64,000 nucleotides of DNA from Phaeacidiphilus oryzae TH49. GTDB lineage: Bacteria > Actinomycetota > Actinomycetes > Streptomycetales > Streptomycetaceae. The stretch is taken from positions 4,658,055 to 4,722,054 of the forward strand of contig NZ_JQMQ01000005.1 of NCBI RefSeq assembly GCF_000744815.1, in the 5' to 3' direction. Under the pieces are notes generated by a model. It searched no databases. It had not been told where the DNA came from and saw only the letters and a program-made list of their open reading frames with translations. Made by a program: the position numbers and the translations under genes. Positions 63,712 through 64,000 of the stretch are shown one piece after another (within the stretch, counting starts at the first letter, position 1; each line of letters begins with the position of its first letter).

Positions 63712-64000
63712 TCAGGAGAACCAGCCCTGCGGGCGCGGGTCCGTGTTGCGCCAGATGTGCTTGGTCTCGCGGTACTCGGCGAGGCCCGCCGGACCCAGCT
63801 CGCGGCCGAAGCCGGACTGCTTGTAACCGCCCCACTCGGCCTGCGGCACGTACGGGTGGTAGTCGTTGATCCAGACCGTGCCCAGGCGGAGCGCGCCGGC
63901 GACCCGCCGGGCCCGCGCCTGGTCGCCGGTGAAGACCGCGCCGGCCAGACCGTAGATGGTGCGGTTGGCGAGGGCGACCGCCTCCTCCTCGGTGCTGAAC
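63712..64000 (-). CDS. betB: Betaine-aldehyde dehydrogenase, C-terminal part (5' end outside window)
   Basis: The last 95 residues of an NAD-dependent aldehyde dehydrogenase. The frame reads FSTEEEAVALANRTIYGLAG, then LRLGTVWINDYHPYVPQAEWGG, and YKQSGFGRELGPAGLAEYRETKHIW, ending at TGA (63712-63714). The motif WINDYHPY-x-PQAEWGGYKQSGFGRELG is typical of betaine-aldehyde dehydrogenase. It is the first visible gene of the minus-strand betaine locus and converts betaine aldehyde to glycine betaine. The start and catalytic Cys are beyond the window. Confidence 0.9.
   Translation of the reverse strand, partial: FSTEEEAVALANRTIYGLAGAVFTGDQARARRVAGALRLGTVWINDYHPYVPQAEWGGYKQSGFGRELGPAGLAEYRETKHIWRNTDPRPQGWFS

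Overview
The window is 64 kb of very GC-rich DNA with GTG and TTG starts, tightly overlapping operons, leaderless promoters and many Streptomyces-type families (SsgA-like protein, DasR-type operators, geosmin synthase, two-domain GH18 chitinases, DUF2017/ClpS and Mec-CysO-CysM clusters). It is almost certainly the chromosome of Streptomyces or a close relative (Kitasatospora, Streptacidiphilus). From memory, the gene order from about 17 kb to 42 kb (hppD, ssgG, pncA/pncB, clpS, mec-cysO-cysM, nagE2-nagE1-nagF, rph, rdgB) matches a core stretch of the S. coelicolor chromosome. I could not run a comparison. No prophage, insertion sequence or CRISPR array is visible.

Layout. 1-1399: 3' part of a GH20 beta-N-acetylhexosaminidase. 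1700-7028: three-gene molybdo-flavoenzyme operon (FAD, 2Fe-2S and Moco subunits); the Fe-S subunit has a long disordered tail and the Moco subunit has lost the usual active-site motifs. 7.1-9.7 kb: alpha/beta hydrolase divergent from an MFS exporter with an operator-like palindrome and a frameshifted C-terminus. 9.8-13.4 kb: DEAH helicase, IclR regulator, Lon-like membrane protease. 13.5-17.3 kb: four-gene OpuC/ProU-type compatible-solute ABC importer (minus strand). 17.4-20.1 kb: hppD and a GlcD-like FAD oxidase, followed by a 45-bp inverted repeat. 20.3-23.1 kb: small secreted protein and a two-component system. 23.2-30.6 kb: secreted GH18 chitinase, GT87-like membrane glycosyltransferase, a zinc-ribbon protein, ssgG, two RDD membrane proteins and a small membrane protein.

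30.8-36.8 kb: NAD salvage (pncA, pncB), clpS, DUF2017, then the sulfur-carrier cysteine pathway (mec, a Cys-containing leader peptide, cysO, cysM) and a small HTH protein. 36.9-42.4 kb: MBL hydrolase, the GlcNAc PTS (nagE2, nagE1, nagF) with DasR-like boxes, rph, rdgB, tRNA-Leu. 42.5-45.2 kb: HNH nuclease with tandem N-terminal modules and a second GH18 chitinase with a DasR-like box. 45.3-50 kb: RDD protein, peroxiredoxin, DUF3618 protein, GroES-like protein, class A penicillin-binding protein. 50.2-52.9 kb: ABC-2 exporter. 53-57 kb: MFS exporter fused to carboxypeptidase-regulatory-like domains, DUF445 protein. 57-60.4 kb: geosmin synthase and an MBL hydrolase. 60.4-64 kb (minus): choline-to-glycine-betaine locus (betB partial, APC permease, betA).

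How the genes work together. The hexosaminidase, two chitinases and GlcNAc PTS form a chitin/GlcNAc uptake module, and the PTS genes and the second chitinase carry DasR-like boxes. The OpuC importer and the betaine synthesis genes at opposite ends of the window both serve osmoprotection. mec-cysO-cysM is a self-contained cysteine synthesis route with its own candidate attenuation leader.
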